From NCBI RefSeq assembly GCF_014651135.1, contig NZ_BMWH01000020.1, forward strand, positions 62,001 through 126,000: 64,000 nucleotides of DNA, written 5' to 3'. Below are positions 24,001 to 31,748 of the stretch, in pieces. Numbering within the stretch: the first letter of the stretch is position 1; each line of letters begins with the position of its first letter. The notes under the pieces are model-generated. The model worked only from the letters and a program-made list of their open reading frames with translations, searched no databases and was not told where the DNA came from. Source of the DNA: Streptomyces echinoruber. GTDB lineage: Bacteria; Actinomycetota; Actinomycetes; Streptomycetales; Streptomycetaceae. The translations under genes and the position numbers were made by a program.

Positions 24001-24569
24001 CCGCGCCGATACGCCGGCCGCAGCGGAAGCTCACACAGGCGGACCTCGAGGCCGTCTGGGACACCAAGCTGCTGAACCTGCACGGGGCGCTGATCCTCGG
24101 CCTCGTCGACCCCGTGCCCAACCCGTCACCGATGTCGGAGGCGGAGGGCGCGTGGGTGCGCGAGCACGTGTGGCCGGAGTTCCTCCGCGAGGTCGACCGC
24201 CGGTATCCGTTCGGGTTCTGGCGGTGGTCGGCCTGCGAGCGCGGCACCTGCTGGAACTGCCTGTCGGGGCGCTGCGACTGGTGCGTGCACCGGCAGCAGG
24301 GCGGCCCGCACGTCGACGACACCACCGACTGGGTGCACAACCAGCACGGCCGCGCCGTGGCCCGCCTCATCCCGCGGCCCGGCGGTGAGCCGTGCGTGTG
24401 GTGGTGCCGCTGCCCCTGTCCGAAGGCCGGCCCGTTCCCCACGCCACCGGCCCCGGCCGGGCAGGAAGCCGCCCAGGAGCCACCACAGCCCCGTGCGGCG
24501 CCGCCCGCCGCACGGCGAGCACCACAGACACACCCGACCCTGTTCGACCCGGAGGCGATACCCCAGTGA
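23997..24569 (+). CDS. DUF6248-like Cys-rich protein
   Basis: 190 residues from GTG. The central motifs MSEAEGAWVREHVW, RYPFGFWRWSACERGTCWNC and RCDWCVHRQ match my memory of the DUF6248 family, found widely in Streptomyces and their phages. A Pro/Ala-rich tail follows. The function is unknown; cysteines suggest metal binding. The family assignment is from memory. Confidence 0.62.
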   Translation: MTAPIRRPQRKLTQADLEAVWDTKLLNLHGALILGLVDPVPNPSPMSEAEGAWVREHVWPEFLREVDRRYPFGFWRWSACERGTCWNCLSGRCDWCVHRQQGGPHVDDTTDWVHNQHGRAVARLIPRPGGEPCVWWCRCPCPKAGPFPTPPAPAGQEAAQEPPQPRAAPPAARRAPQTHPTLFDPEAIPQ

Positions 24570-24736
24570 GCGCACGCGACGAGAACTTCGGCCCGACAGA
24601 GGAGAAGTTGCGCTGGGCGGGCGTGGAACTGCGGGCCGCGCGTATGCTCGGCGAGCTGGAGAACCAGCTGTCGGCGACATGGCGCGGACGCCTGGCACCG
24701 CGGCTCGCCCGCTGGTACGCCCGGAGGAAGCGATGA
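24566..24736 (+). CDS. 56-residue protein
   Basis: GTG start in 4-base overlap, ATGA overlap to the next gene. Strongly helical and basic (ELRAARMLGELENQL, ending RWYARRKR). Support comes mainly from its fit in the overlapping operon. Confidence 0.5.
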   Translation: MSARDENFGPTEEKLRWAGVELRAARMLGELENQLSATWRGRLAPRLARWYARRKR

Positions 24737-24954
24737 GCGCGCCCCTGCAGGTCCGGCCAGCTGAGTTCCCGCCCGTCGGCTTCAGCACCGCGCCGCCCGC
24801 GCGCGCCTGGGCCGCCTGGTGCGGCCCCTGCGGACGCGACGGCCTGCCCCTGCTCGTCGCCCGCTCCGGCCGCCTCGACCGCGCCGGCTGGGACGCCTGC
24901 ATGACGGCCGCGCACGCCCACATCACCCAGCACAAGAACGGCGGCCGACTGTGA
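24733..24954 (+). CDS. small phage protein
   Basis: 73 residues from ATG. It contains WAAWCGPCGRDG, resembling a zinc or thioredoxin-type CxxC, and a His-rich end (AAHAHITQHK). The function is unknown. Confidence 0.55.
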   Translation: MSAPLQVRPAEFPPVGFSTAPPARAWAAWCGPCGRDGLPLLVARSGRLDRAGWDACMTAAHAHITQHKNGGRL

Positions 24955-25352
24955 AGCTTCTCGACGCCCCCAAGCCCGATCCACTGTGGCAGGGCCTGGT
25001 CATCGCTCACGCGGCTGGCTGCCGGTGGATCGCCGTCCGCATGCTCTTCAACCACCGGCTCGTGTGCGTGCCCGACGGAGACCCGTACGGGTGCGCCGCG
25101 TATGGCTGGTGCTACCGCAGCCTCGCCGCCCTCATCACCTCCGCCGCAGTGTTCGCCCCGGACACCCAGGACGAACCGCTCGGCTGGCACAAGCGCGCCG
25201 GCGCCGACGTCCGTCGCGCGCCCCACCGCGATCAGGACCCCGAGCACAACCGGCCGCGCTGCGTCCACGGCAGCTACCTCGACACCGGGCGGTGCGAGCA
25301 CGTCGACGTCTGCCACCAGGTCCTGCGCCGCGACGAGAGGATGAGCTCATGA
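24951..25352 (+). CDS. hypothetical phage protein
   Basis: 133 residues, GTGA start. Aromatic and Cys-rich centre (PYGCAAYGWCYRS), with a His/Cys end (RCVHGSYLDTGRCEHVDVC). No family was recognised. Confidence 0.58.
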   Translation: MKLLDAPKPDPLWQGLVIAHAAGCRWIAVRMLFNHRLVCVPDGDPYGCAAYGWCYRSLAALITSAAVFAPDTQDEPLGWHKRAGADVRRAPHRDQDPEHNRPRCVHGSYLDTGRCEHVDVCHQVLRRDERMSS

Positions 25353-25795
25353 CCAGTGTGGACGACTTGGTGCGCTGGCTGGACGAGCAGCTCAAAGAGG
25401 ACGAGCGGATCGCGCGGGCGGCTTTCTGGGACGAGCAGTCTGACGTGTGGACAGCCCGCCCACCTCAGGCGAGTTACGAGCGGTACACCGTCGTGGACTA
25501 CCTCGACGATGGCGTCGTAGCCGTCACCCCAGAGAACGCCGACGCCGACGGCGTGGGCCAGCACGTCGCAGAGTTGGATCCGGCTCGGGTGCTGCGCGAG
25601 ATCGACGCCAAGCGGCAGCTCCTCGACGAGCACCAGGACGTGAACGACGGCTCATGCGGAACCTGCGTCGACGGCCAATGGGGCTACCCCACCCACGGCG
25701 GCAGCAGCCCCCAGCGATACCCGTGCCGCACGCTGCGCCTGCTCGCGCTGCCCTACGCGGACCGGACCGGCTACCGCCAGGAATGGCGGCCGTGA
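25349..25795 (+). CDS. DUF6221-like protein
   Basis: 148 residues. The start MTSVDDLVRWLDEQLKEDER, the centre, and the end CRTLRLLALPYADRTGYRQEW fit the DUF6221 pattern, a family very common in Streptomyces genomes and phages. The function is unknown. The ATG overlaps the previous stop. Confidence 0.72.
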   Translation: MTSVDDLVRWLDEQLKEDERIARAAFWDEQSDVWTARPPQASYERYTVVDYLDDGVVAVTPENADADGVGQHVAELDPARVLREIDAKRQLLDEHQDVNDGSCGTCVDGQWGYPTHGGSSPQRYPCRTLRLLALPYADRTGYRQEWRP

Positions 25796-26109
25796 CCGAC
25801 CCGAGCACCGACGTCGCCGACTGGCGCACCCGCACGGTGCGCCAGTGCGCCACCCTGTGCGACACCTGCATCTACCGCCCCGGCAACCGGGCGCGCCTGG
25901 CGCCCGGCCGCGTCCAGGAGATGACCCGGGCCGCCATCGCCACCGAGGAACACGTCATCTGCCACGCCACCATCGGCACGCCGGCGCCCGCCATCTGCGC
26001 CGGCTTCGCACGCCACCCCATCGGCCAGCTGCGTTCCCTCGCGCTCCGTATGGTCCGCGTCGGCGCCGTCCGGCTCCAGCTCGTCAACCCGCCGTCCAAG
26101 GAAGGATGA
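25792..26109 (+). CDS. small Cys-rich phage protein
   Basis: 105 residues. GTG 25792 is preferred over ATG 25783, since AGGA lies 9 bases upstream of it. It contains CATLCDTCIYRPGN and later His/Cys (VICHATIGTPAPAICAGF), possibly a four-Cys site. The function is unknown. Confidence 0.6.
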   Translation: MTDPSTDVADWRTRTVRQCATLCDTCIYRPGNRARLAPGRVQEMTRAAIATEEHVICHATIGTPAPAICAGFARHPIGQLRSLALRMVRVGAVRLQLVNPPSKEG

Positions 26110-26114
26110 CCCCT

Positions 26115-26330
26115 ATGACCACTGTGACTGTCCAGGTCCTGCTGCTGTTCGGTGACCAGGCCGAGATCGTCGCCGCCGACGTCCCGCCGGAGGAGCGCGC
26201 CCAGCCGGAGCGCTACCCGGCTGCCGAGATCGCCGCGGCCGTCGGCGTGCCCGTGAGCGACCTGCCCGGGATGCGGCTGGTGGCCGACGTCGGCGACGAC
26301 GGCCGGCTGTCCGGCTGGCGCCTGGCTTGA
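26115..26330 (+). CDS. small hypothetical protein
   Basis: 71 residues from ATG 26115 with AAGGA 8 bases upstream (ATG 26106 is in frame). A beta-type start (TVTVQVLLLFGDQ) and an acidic centre. It closes the large early operon; a separate promoter follows. Confidence 0.58.
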   Translation: MTTVTVQVLLLFGDQAEIVAADVPPEERAQPERYPAAEIAAAVGVPVSDLPGMRLVADVGDDGRLSGWRLA

Positions 26331-26388
26331 CCTCGGCGAACGGCCTCAGCTTCTGCGGAAGTTGGGGCCGTTTTCCCGCCCGGAAGTG

Positions 26389-26418
26389 TTGCAAAACGGT
26401 GCGCGAATGGTCCATAAT
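26389..26418 (+). promoter_or_regulatory. sigma-70 type promoter
   Basis: TTGCAA at 26389-26394 and CATAAT at 26413-26418, 18 bases apart, inside a 164-base intergenic stretch. It should drive the gene at 26495. Confidence 0.65.
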
Positions 26419-26439
26419 GGAGACAGAAGGAACGAGGGG

Positions 26440-26494
26440 CCGGAAACCCCCGGAACCTTCACCAACCATCACAACTCCAGAGAGGACGGACACC
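26440..26494 (+). repeat. leader sequence, copy 1
   Basis: This leader and the one at 26976-27026 share CCGGAAA/CCCCC, then TCACCAACCATC, then GGACGGACAC just before the start codon. They precede two different genes. Confidence 0.6.
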
Positions 26495-26875
26495 ATGTCT
26501 GACGAGTCCGAGCGGGAGATCCAGACCCTGGGGATCGCACTCCTCACCGTCTACACCCTGATCGGCAGGGTGTGCGAACTCCTCCCCATCCCGATCACTC
26601 TCCCCGACTTCGACGGCGATGTGCTCCACGGCCCGGAGATGATCTCCGCGGTCACCCGGGTCACCGAACTCGTCGAGGACGAACCGATCAGCGAGGACCT
26701 TCAGGCGGGACTGTGGGGAGGATGCCTCCACTGGCTCTCCGCAGCGCACCTGTTCAGCCGGTTCATGCAGACCGGTGAACACGTGGTGAGCCTGGAAATC
26801 CGGATCAACCTGGTCACCGGCGCGGACGCCCTCCACATCGTCGCCCACCAGTTGACCGGCAACCAGGACGAGTGA
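26495..26875 (+). CDS. hypothetical protein under its own promoter
   Basis: 126 residues from ATG with GAGAGGAC upstream. Largely helical, acidic, with His-containing C-terminal segments (LWGGCLHWLSAAHLF). It resembles small Streptomyces accessory proteins. It is flanked by a promoter and a perfect terminator, so it is a one-gene unit. Confidence 0.65.
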   Translation: MSDESEREIQTLGIALLTVYTLIGRVCELLPIPITLPDFDGDVLHGPEMISAVTRVTELVEDEPISEDLQAGLWGGCLHWLSAAHLFSRFMQTGEHVVSLEIRINLVTGADALHIVAHQLTGNQDE

Positions 26876-26881
26876 CAGACC

Positions 26882-26910
26882 GCGGCCCCCGGCAACCAGC
26901 CGGGGGCCGC
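26882..26910 (+). terminator. 12-bp perfect terminator hairpin
   Basis: Bases 26882-26893 pair perfectly with 26899-26910 around a 5-base loop, directly after the stop at 26873-26875. Confidence 0.8.
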
Positions 26911-26975
26911 ACCCGCAAGACCAGAAGACGACCAGTGGGGGCCGGGCCGAAGCCCACGAGCACACAGGGTGCCCG

Positions 26976-27026
26976 CCGGAAAACCCCCACCGGTCACCAA
27001 CCATCCACGAAGGGACGGACACTGCC
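26976..27026 (+). repeat. leader sequence, copy 2
   Basis: A copy of the 26440-26494 leader with the same ordered blocks, ending at ATG 27027. It may be a shared regulatory or translational leader. Confidence 0.6.
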
Positions 27027-27743
27027 ATGGTAGACACGCAGCCCGGCGAGACGTACGCCGAGATCGCCGCCCGCCACGGCCGCAGCGAAGCCACCGTGCG
27101 GAACCGCTGGGCACGCCACCCCGCCTGGCCGCCGCCGGTCGGCAAACGCGGCAGGAACCTGATCTTCGACCCGGCCGCCGTAGACCAGGCGATCGCCAAG
27201 CACATCGAGCGGCCCGCCGCCGAGCTGGAGCCCCGCCGCCTCTACACCGCCCGCGAGATCGAGGCTCTGACCGGCATCGCGGCCGCCACCATCCGCGCAG
27301 ACCGCTCCAAGGGGCGCTGGCCGGAACCCGACGACCGCTCCGGCCGCGCGCACCGCTGGTACGGCGCCACCGTCGCTAAGACCGTCGAGGGACGCCGCGG
27401 CTACCGCCGAGACGGCGGCTCGGGCGAGCAGCCCGCGCCCAGCCCCCCGGCTGTCAGTGGGGTCCGGCATGATGCGCACATGGAACCCGCCCACAAGATC
27501 ACCGGCCTTGACGCGACCTGGAAGCCCGGCGACGTCGTCCTGGACGCCGCAGGAAACATCCGCGTCCGCTCGAACCACCCCAAGTGGGTGTGGGACTACG
27601 CCAGCGAAGGCAGCACCCGCGACCGCTTCACCGGCGGGGCGTCCGTACCGGAAGGCGCCCTCGAGGACCACGACGTGCCCCGGCCGCTGATCCTGCTCGT
27701 ACGCGACGGCCAGGCCGTCAGCGGTCGACCGATCCAGGAATGA
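27027..27743 (+). CDS. two-domain HTH protein
   Basis: 238 residues. Residues 8-60 and 70-115 contain two HTH segments (IAARHGRSEATVRNRWARH; TAREIEALTGIAAATIRADR), as in MerR-like or replication-relaxation proteins. From Met152 the rest is a different domain (PAHKITGLDATWKPGDVVLD), which has its own ATG at 27480 and could be a separate protein. A remnant of the first domain recurs at 28100. AGGGAC lies upstream of the ATG. Confidence 0.66.
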   Translation: MVDTQPGETYAEIAARHGRSEATVRNRWARHPAWPPPVGKRGRNLIFDPAAVDQAIAKHIERPAAELEPRRLYTAREIEALTGIAAATIRADRSKGRWPEPDDRSGRAHRWYGATVAKTVEGRRGYRRDGGSGEQPAPSPPAVSGVRHDAHMEPAHKITGLDATWKPGDVVLDAAGNIRVRSNHPKWVWDYASEGSTRDRFTGGASVPEGALEDHDVPRPLILLVRDGQAVSGRPIQE

Positions 27744-27793
27744 CGGCAGTCTGCCGGCCTCATGCCGCCAACCGCGCCGGGTAGACGAGCAGC

Positions 27794-27880
27794 ATGAGCA
27801 TCTCCGAGATCGGCTTCGCCCTCATCGTCGGCATCTTCGTCATGGTGCTGCTCCAGGTCCTCGGTGTCCTCCCGCGCTGA
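27794..27880 (+). CDS. 28-residue membrane peptide
   Basis: ATG 27794 to TGA 27880 encodes MSISEIGFALIVGIFVMVLL and a short tail, a single membrane helix. The ribosome site is weak (GAGC), but a perfect terminator follows 35 bases later. Confidence 0.4.
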   Translation: MSISEIGFALIVGIFVMVLLQVLGVLPR

Positions 27881-27914
27881 GCGGTACGGTCGGCGTGGCG
27901 CGCTTCCCAACGGC

Positions 27915-27948
27915 AACGGCCCGAGACGCTACGGCGTCTCGGGCCGTT
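27915..27948 (+). terminator. 15-bp perfect terminator hairpin
   Basis: Bases 27915-27929 and 27934-27948 pair perfectly around TACG. It marks the right end of the early module, before the insertion sequence and remnants. Confidence 0.82.
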
Positions 27949-27987
27949 CCAGTTCAGTTCGCGTGGCCAATGCGTGCGCTGGCGCCG

Positions 27988-28070
27988 AGCTCTCAAGGGG
28001 CGGGCGTCTCGGGCGGCCGTACACCACCCGCGTTAGTGGCAGGCCGCGCGAACCCGTGCGCCCTGGGGCA
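27988..28070. repeat. dispersed repeat, copy A
   Basis: About 83 bases that align, at roughly 80 percent by eye, with 30548-30630. The core GGGCGGCCGTACACC resembles an inverted repeat. It has no coding capacity that I can support. Confidence 0.6.
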
Positions 28071-28096
28071 GCAGCGGCATCCGTCACAGGTCTGTC

Positions 28097-28143
28097 GCAC
28101 TTCGCCGCGCCCACCGCTGGTACGGCGCCACCGTCGCGCAGGT
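28097..28143 (+). pseudogene. remnant of an HTH gene
   Basis: The bases encode RAHRWYGATVAQVLA in one frame, matching RAHRWYGATVAKTV of the gene at 27027. There is no start codon, and the frame runs into the insertion sequence. It is a fragment of a paralogue, cut at the IS left end. Confidence 0.55.
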
Positions 28144-28197
28144 CCTAGCCTCGTGCTTTCACGGAGCGGGCTGTCCGGCTGGTGGTCAAAAAAGCAG

Positions 28198-28266
28198 AAA
28201 GTGCCTCTGACCAGCGAGAATGAGGATTGCTGAGGTCCTTGTTCCCGCCACCGACGGAGGCACTTT
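28198..28266 (+). promoter_or_regulatory. inverted repeat covering the transposase ribosome site
   Basis: Bases 28198-28207 pair perfectly with 28257-28266. The second arm contains most of the GGAGG site (28256-28260) of the transposase. Folding in a read-through transcript would hide the ribosome site. Confidence 0.5.
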
Positions 28267-28270
28267 CCAG

Positions 28271-29653
28271 GTGAAGAAGCGTATCGGGTCCTACCCGCGT
28301 GTCCGCGTCGAGGGCGGCGGTCGCGGAGCGATTTCGCAGGCCGGGGCGGTGCTGCTGGTCGAGACGGTCCGCAAGACCGGTCTGGATGCGGCGATATCGG
28401 CGGCGCTTGAGCCATGGCGCAAGCCGCGGGCGGTGCACGATCCGGGCAAGATCCTGCTGGATGTCGCGCTCGCCGTCGCGCTGGGCGGGGACTGCCTGGC
28501 CGATGTGGCCCTGCTGCGGGCCGAGCCGGCCGTGTTCGGGCCGGTGGCCTCCGATCCCACGGTCTCCCGGCTGATCAGCAAGCTGGCGTCGGGCGGGCAG
28601 CGGGCCCTGGCCGCACTCCGCACCGCCCGCGCTGAAGTACGCGAACATGTATGGCGGTTGGCCGGTGCCGCGGCACCGGATGCGGGCGGGCAGGTGATTG
28701 TGGACATCGACGGGGTCCTCGTCCTGGCGCACTCCGAGAAGCAGGACGCCGCCGCGACCTGGAAGAAGACGTTCGGGCACCACCCGCTGATGGGATTCGT
28801 CGACCACGGCCGCGGCGGGTCCGGCGAGCCGGTCTCGGGTTTGCTGCGGCCCGGCAACGCGGGCTCCAACACCGCCGCCGACCACATCGACGCCACCAAG
28901 CTGGCCCTGGCCCAGCTGCCGAAGATGCACCGGCGCGGACGCCGCACCCTCATCCGGTGTGATTCCGGTGGCGGCACCCATGAGTTCGTCGACTGGCTGT
29001 CCGCCAGGGGCCGGTGGCTGTCGTACTCGGTCGGCATGACCATCACCGACGCCATCCACCACGCGGTCCTGCAGATCCCGGCCTCGGCCTGGACACCCGC
29101 CGTCGAACCAAACGACGACATCCGCGACGGCGCCTGGGTCGCCGAGATCGACGCCGGCAGCGACTGTCTCAAGGGCTGGCCGGCTGACATGCGGCTGATC
29201 GTCCGCAAGGAACGCCCGCACCCGGGCGCCCAGTTGCGCTTCACCGACGCCGACGGCATGAGGCTGACCTGCTTCGCCACCAACACCAAGCACGTCGCGA
29301 TCGCCCAGCTGGAACTGCGCCACCGCCAGCGGGCCCGAGCCGAGGACCGCATCCGCGCCGCCCGCGCCACCGGTCTGCGCAACCTGCCCCTGCACGACGC
29401 CGCGCAGAACCAGATCTGGCTGGAGATCATCCAGATCGCCCTGGACCTGCTGGCCTGGATGCCGATGCTCGCCCTCACCGGCGCCGCCCGCCTGTGGGAA
29501 CCCCGCCGCCTGCGGCTACGGCTGTTCTCCGCAGCGGCCCAGCTCGTCACCAGCGGACGCCGCCGCATCCTCCGCCTCGCCAGGCACTGGCCCTGGACCG
29601 ACCTGATCACCCATGCCCTGCAACGGCTCGCGACCCTACCGAACCCCGGCTGA
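28271..29653 (+). CDS. IS1380-family transposase
   Basis: 460 residues from GTG 28271 (GGAGG 10 bases upstream); ATG 28220 is in frame but has a poor site. The DDE-type core is visible: DIDGVLVLAHSEKQDAAATW with acidic residues, the central RTLIRCDSGGGTHEF, and the C-terminal RNLPLHDAAQNQIWLEIIQ helix typical of IS1380. No frameshift was seen, so it may be active. It cuts and rejoins the element ends. Confidence 0.9.
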   Translation: MKKRIGSYPRVRVEGGGRGAISQAGAVLLVETVRKTGLDAAISAALEPWRKPRAVHDPGKILLDVALAVALGGDCLADVALLRAEPAVFGPVASDPTVSRLISKLASGGQRALAALRTARAEVREHVWRLAGAAAPDAGGQVIVDIDGVLVLAHSEKQDAAATWKKTFGHHPLMGFVDHGRGGSGEPVSGLLRPGNAGSNTAADHIDATKLALAQLPKMHRRGRRTLIRCDSGGGTHEFVDWLSARGRWLSYSVGMTITDAIHHAVLQIPASAWTPAVEPNDDIRDGAWVAEIDAGSDCLKGWPADMRLIVRKERPHPGAQLRFTDADGMRLTCFATNTKHVAIAQLELRHRQRARAEDRIRAARATGLRNLPLHDAAQNQIWLEIIQIALDLLAWMPMLALTGAARLWEPRRLRLRLFSAAAQLVTSGRRRILRLARHWPWTDLITHALQRLATLPNPG

Positions 29654-29829
29654 CCAGCAGCTTCCCACCCCTACGAACAGCACCACCCCACCGGAGCCGT
29701 GGAACCCGGCGCCCACCCGACGCGACAGCCGGGCCACCCACATGCCCACCTGCAGAAATCACCGCCCCGAACGAGCCGAAAGGGCCCGCCAGCAAGCTGA
29801 CGGACCCTCATGCAAGATCGAGGCTAGGG

Positions 29830-30027
29830 GATGCGGCGCTGGAAGTTCACCAGTACGAAGAGAACAGCGGTGAGTGGCAGACAGCCATGGATGCAATGAT
29901 GGAATTGAGAAACGCCATGCTTCGCAAACACGCTGAGTTCATGCGTGCCGGCTCTCTGGCGCTCAACATGGATGGAGTAGGAAATTACGCCAACGAGCTG
30001 CCCTGGCGGGACGACGATGGGGAGTAA
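29830..30027 (+). pseudogene. 5'-truncated phage gene remnant
   Basis: An open frame runs from the IS right end to TGA... TAA 30025-30027, reading ALEVHQYEENSGEWQTAMD, then LALNMDGVGNYANELPW. ATG 29887 could still give a 46-residue product. The lower GC content differs from its neighbours. The missing 5' part was probably lost when the IS arrived. Confidence 0.5.
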
Positions 30028-30075
30028 TAGGATCCGGAGTATTCCACCTGTCGCACCGAGTGAGAAATTCTGCCC

Positions 30076-30501
30076 ATGAGAACCCGATTTCTCGGCGCGC
30101 TGCCCGCGCTCCTGATTTCCCTTTTCGTCTTGAGTGGCTGTTCATCAACGAAGCCGACGCAGACGGCTCCTTCGCCGTCAAGCCCACGGCACTACCAGCA
30201 TCCGACCCGTGACCTGCGGCGGGTCACGGCGGACTGCGACTCCGACCACCAGCCGTACGTGACGCTCTGGATCACCAACCACTCAGCTCACGCTGTGGCC
30301 TACGACATCAAGTACAACCTTGTCGACGCACATGGGAAGACCGTTGGATCAGCCAGCGGGGTCTTCAGTCTCGCGGCGCACCAAGCCCTCGGTGACACGC
30401 GGCTCTTCAATACCACCGGACACTGCGGGACCATCGCGCGGCTCGCATACGTCAACGCCTACAACAACGACGGCCACGGCGACGAACAGCCCAGTTTCTG
30501 A
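30076..30501 (+). CDS. lipoprotein
   Basis: 141 residues. The signal peptide has a basic start, a hydrophobic core (LPALLISLFVL) and a lipobox LSGC at the expected place. The mature part is Ser/Thr/Pro-rich, then a beta-type domain (VTLWITNHSAHAVAYDIKYN) resembling extracellular immunoglobulin-like folds. It would be anchored outside the membrane. It is probably cargo with surface action; no family is certain. Confidence 0.75.
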   Translation: MRTRFLGALPALLISLFVLSGCSSTKPTQTAPSPSSPRHYQHPTRDLRRVTADCDSDHQPYVTLWITNHSAHAVAYDIKYNLVDAHGKTVGSASGVFSLAAHQALGDTRLFNTTGHCGTIARLAYVNAYNNDGHGDEQPSF

Positions 30502-30547
30502 TCACCCGAGTCCTGGCCCTGCCGCGTTGAGGCCATACGCTGGGCCG

Positions 30548-30630
30548 GAGCCCTCGAACGGGGCAGGCGTACTGGGCGGCTGTACACCGCCCGCGTCATG
30601 GCAGGCCGCGCGAACTCGTGTGCTCGGGAG
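30548..30630. repeat. dispersed repeat, copy B
   Basis: Matches 27988-28070 over about 83 bases. Here the core is a full inverted repeat (GGGCGG-CTGTACA-CCGCCC). It directly follows a gene end. Confidence 0.6.
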
Positions 30631-30660
30631 GAGCGGAACCCCGGCCCGCCCACAAGCAGG

Positions 30661-30783
30661 TCAGACGAAGCGGCGGGTCCTGGGGTCCACCTTCCCGAGG
30701 GTGCACATCCAGAACATCATGTCGATCATCCCGAAGCAGAGCCGCAGAGACAGCCGGACGAGGGAGACGGCAAGACCAATCAT
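30661..30783 (-). CDS. 40-residue membrane peptide
   Basis: Leftward from ATG 30783, with AAGGGA 6 bases upstream. Encodes MIGLAVSLVRLSLRLCFGMI, then a hydrophobic run MMFWMCTLG and a basic tail. The good ribosome site supports it as a true small gene. It follows the leftward secreted gene at 30878 and may form a two-gene unit with it. Confidence 0.55.
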   Translation of the reverse strand: MIGLAVSLVRLSLRLCFGMIDMMFWMCTLGKVDPRTRRFV

Positions 30784-30877
30784 CGAGTCCCTTTCGGAGC
30801 ATGCTGGAGATCAAGTGTCGCCCGGCCACGCGATCCGCTGGCTGGGCGGTTCGTTACCTCCCACCTACGGAGTGGGC

Positions 30878-31366
30878 CTACCTGTAGAAGACGGCCACGC
30901 CTCCGTGATGAGAGCAGGCGCCCTGATGATGCGCGGCGTACGAGTAGGTGCCGTCGTTGCAGAGCGCGGTCGCACCGTTCCCAGTGCTCACGGAGCCGCC
31001 CGACGAGCCGGAGCTCCCGCTCCCGGACGACCCGCCCGACGAACTCCCGCCGCTGCTCCCCGAGTCCGCGGCCGCTGCGTGCGCGGTGACGGTCACCTTC
31101 ACCTTGACCGTCTTCGTCGCCGTCACCGTCGGCGCCGGCTCCGGCGTCGCGGTCTCCGTGGCCGTTGCCGTCGCGGTGACCGTGGCCGTCGGGCGCACCT
31201 TGTCGGCCGTCGGCTTCGCGTCGCTGCCCTGACCCTGGTCGCCAGCCCCGGCGCCGACGCCAAGGAAGAAGGCGAGACCGATCGCAGGCAGCACGTACCG
31301 CTTCCGCGCCCACCTCGGGGCCGTTCTGGCAGGCTGCTGCGGCGGCATGGTGTACGGATTCGTCAT
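30878..31366 (-). CDS. exported DUF3761-like protein
   Basis: 162 residues. A short Pro/Gln leader is followed by a hydrophobic anchor (VLPAIGLAFFLGVGAGAG). A long Thr/Val-rich then Ser/Gly-rich linker leads to a C-terminal domain with LCNDGTYSYAAHHQGACSHHGGVAVFY, which fits my memory of DUF3761, a family of small secreted domains. Leftward, opposite to the phage operons, with GGGGGGAC upstream of ATG. It is likely cargo acting at the cell surface. Confidence 0.78.
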   Translation of the reverse strand: MTNPYTMPPQQPARTAPRWARKRYVLPAIGLAFFLGVGAGAGDQGQGSDAKPTADKVRPTATVTATATATETATPEPAPTVTATKTVKVKVTVTAHAAAADSGSSGGSSSGGSSGSGSSGSSGGSVSTGNGATALCNDGTYSYAAHHQGACSHHGGVAVFYR

Positions 31367-31748
31367 GTGTCCCCCCAGGACGTGTGAGCGGCGTTGACCG
31401 TAGCGCCAGGTGTGACCTCTATGTGCAACTTTCTTGCAGCAGTCACCCATTCGTGACACACCCTGACCGGCAGTCGACGATCCGCTCACAACTTGGCGCA
31501 CGCCAGCCCGAAGCTTTCGATGGCCCCCTGCGACAGGGCGGTGTGGAATCGCCGGGGTCAGGCCTCGCCGTCGTGCAGCGCCCAGAACAACTGGTGGGCG
31601 ACGGTACCCGTGTAGGCCATCGCGCGCTCCACCTACCACGGCTGGACTCGCTCGTGTCACAGCTGCGCCACGAAGCGCGCACACGCCGCCAGCAATCCTC
31701 GCATCCTCCCCACAATGACGGGCAGTCGGCACCGTCCTTGGGGGGACC
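31367..31748. other. intergenic region without a supported gene
   Basis: About 380 bases between a leftward secreted gene and a rightward lipoprotein gene, so it must hold two divergent promoters. I see no convincing frame; a short leftward stretch beginning MAYTGTVAHQLFWALHDGE has no upstream ribosome site and is probably a remnant. Confidence 0.4.

Larger units (their letters stand above)
28144..29828 (+). mobile_element. IS1380-family insertion sequence
   Basis: About 1,685 bases bounded by imperfect 18-base inverted ends: CCTAGCCTCGTGCTTTCA (28144-28161) and TGCAAGATCGAGGCTAGG (29811-29828), 15 of 18 positions matching. The length is normal for IS1380 elements. The flanking bases (AGGT left, GGAT right) show no clear target duplication. 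It separates a remnant HTH gene (left) from a 5'-truncated gene (right). Confidence 0.85.

Noticed and set aside
23997..24569. A complete restriction or defence system in the small-gene cluster
   Set aside because: Apart from the methylase at 15796 and scattered HNH and HTH proteins, I see no restriction subunit, helicase, Abi, toxin-antitoxin or retron hallmark among these genes.
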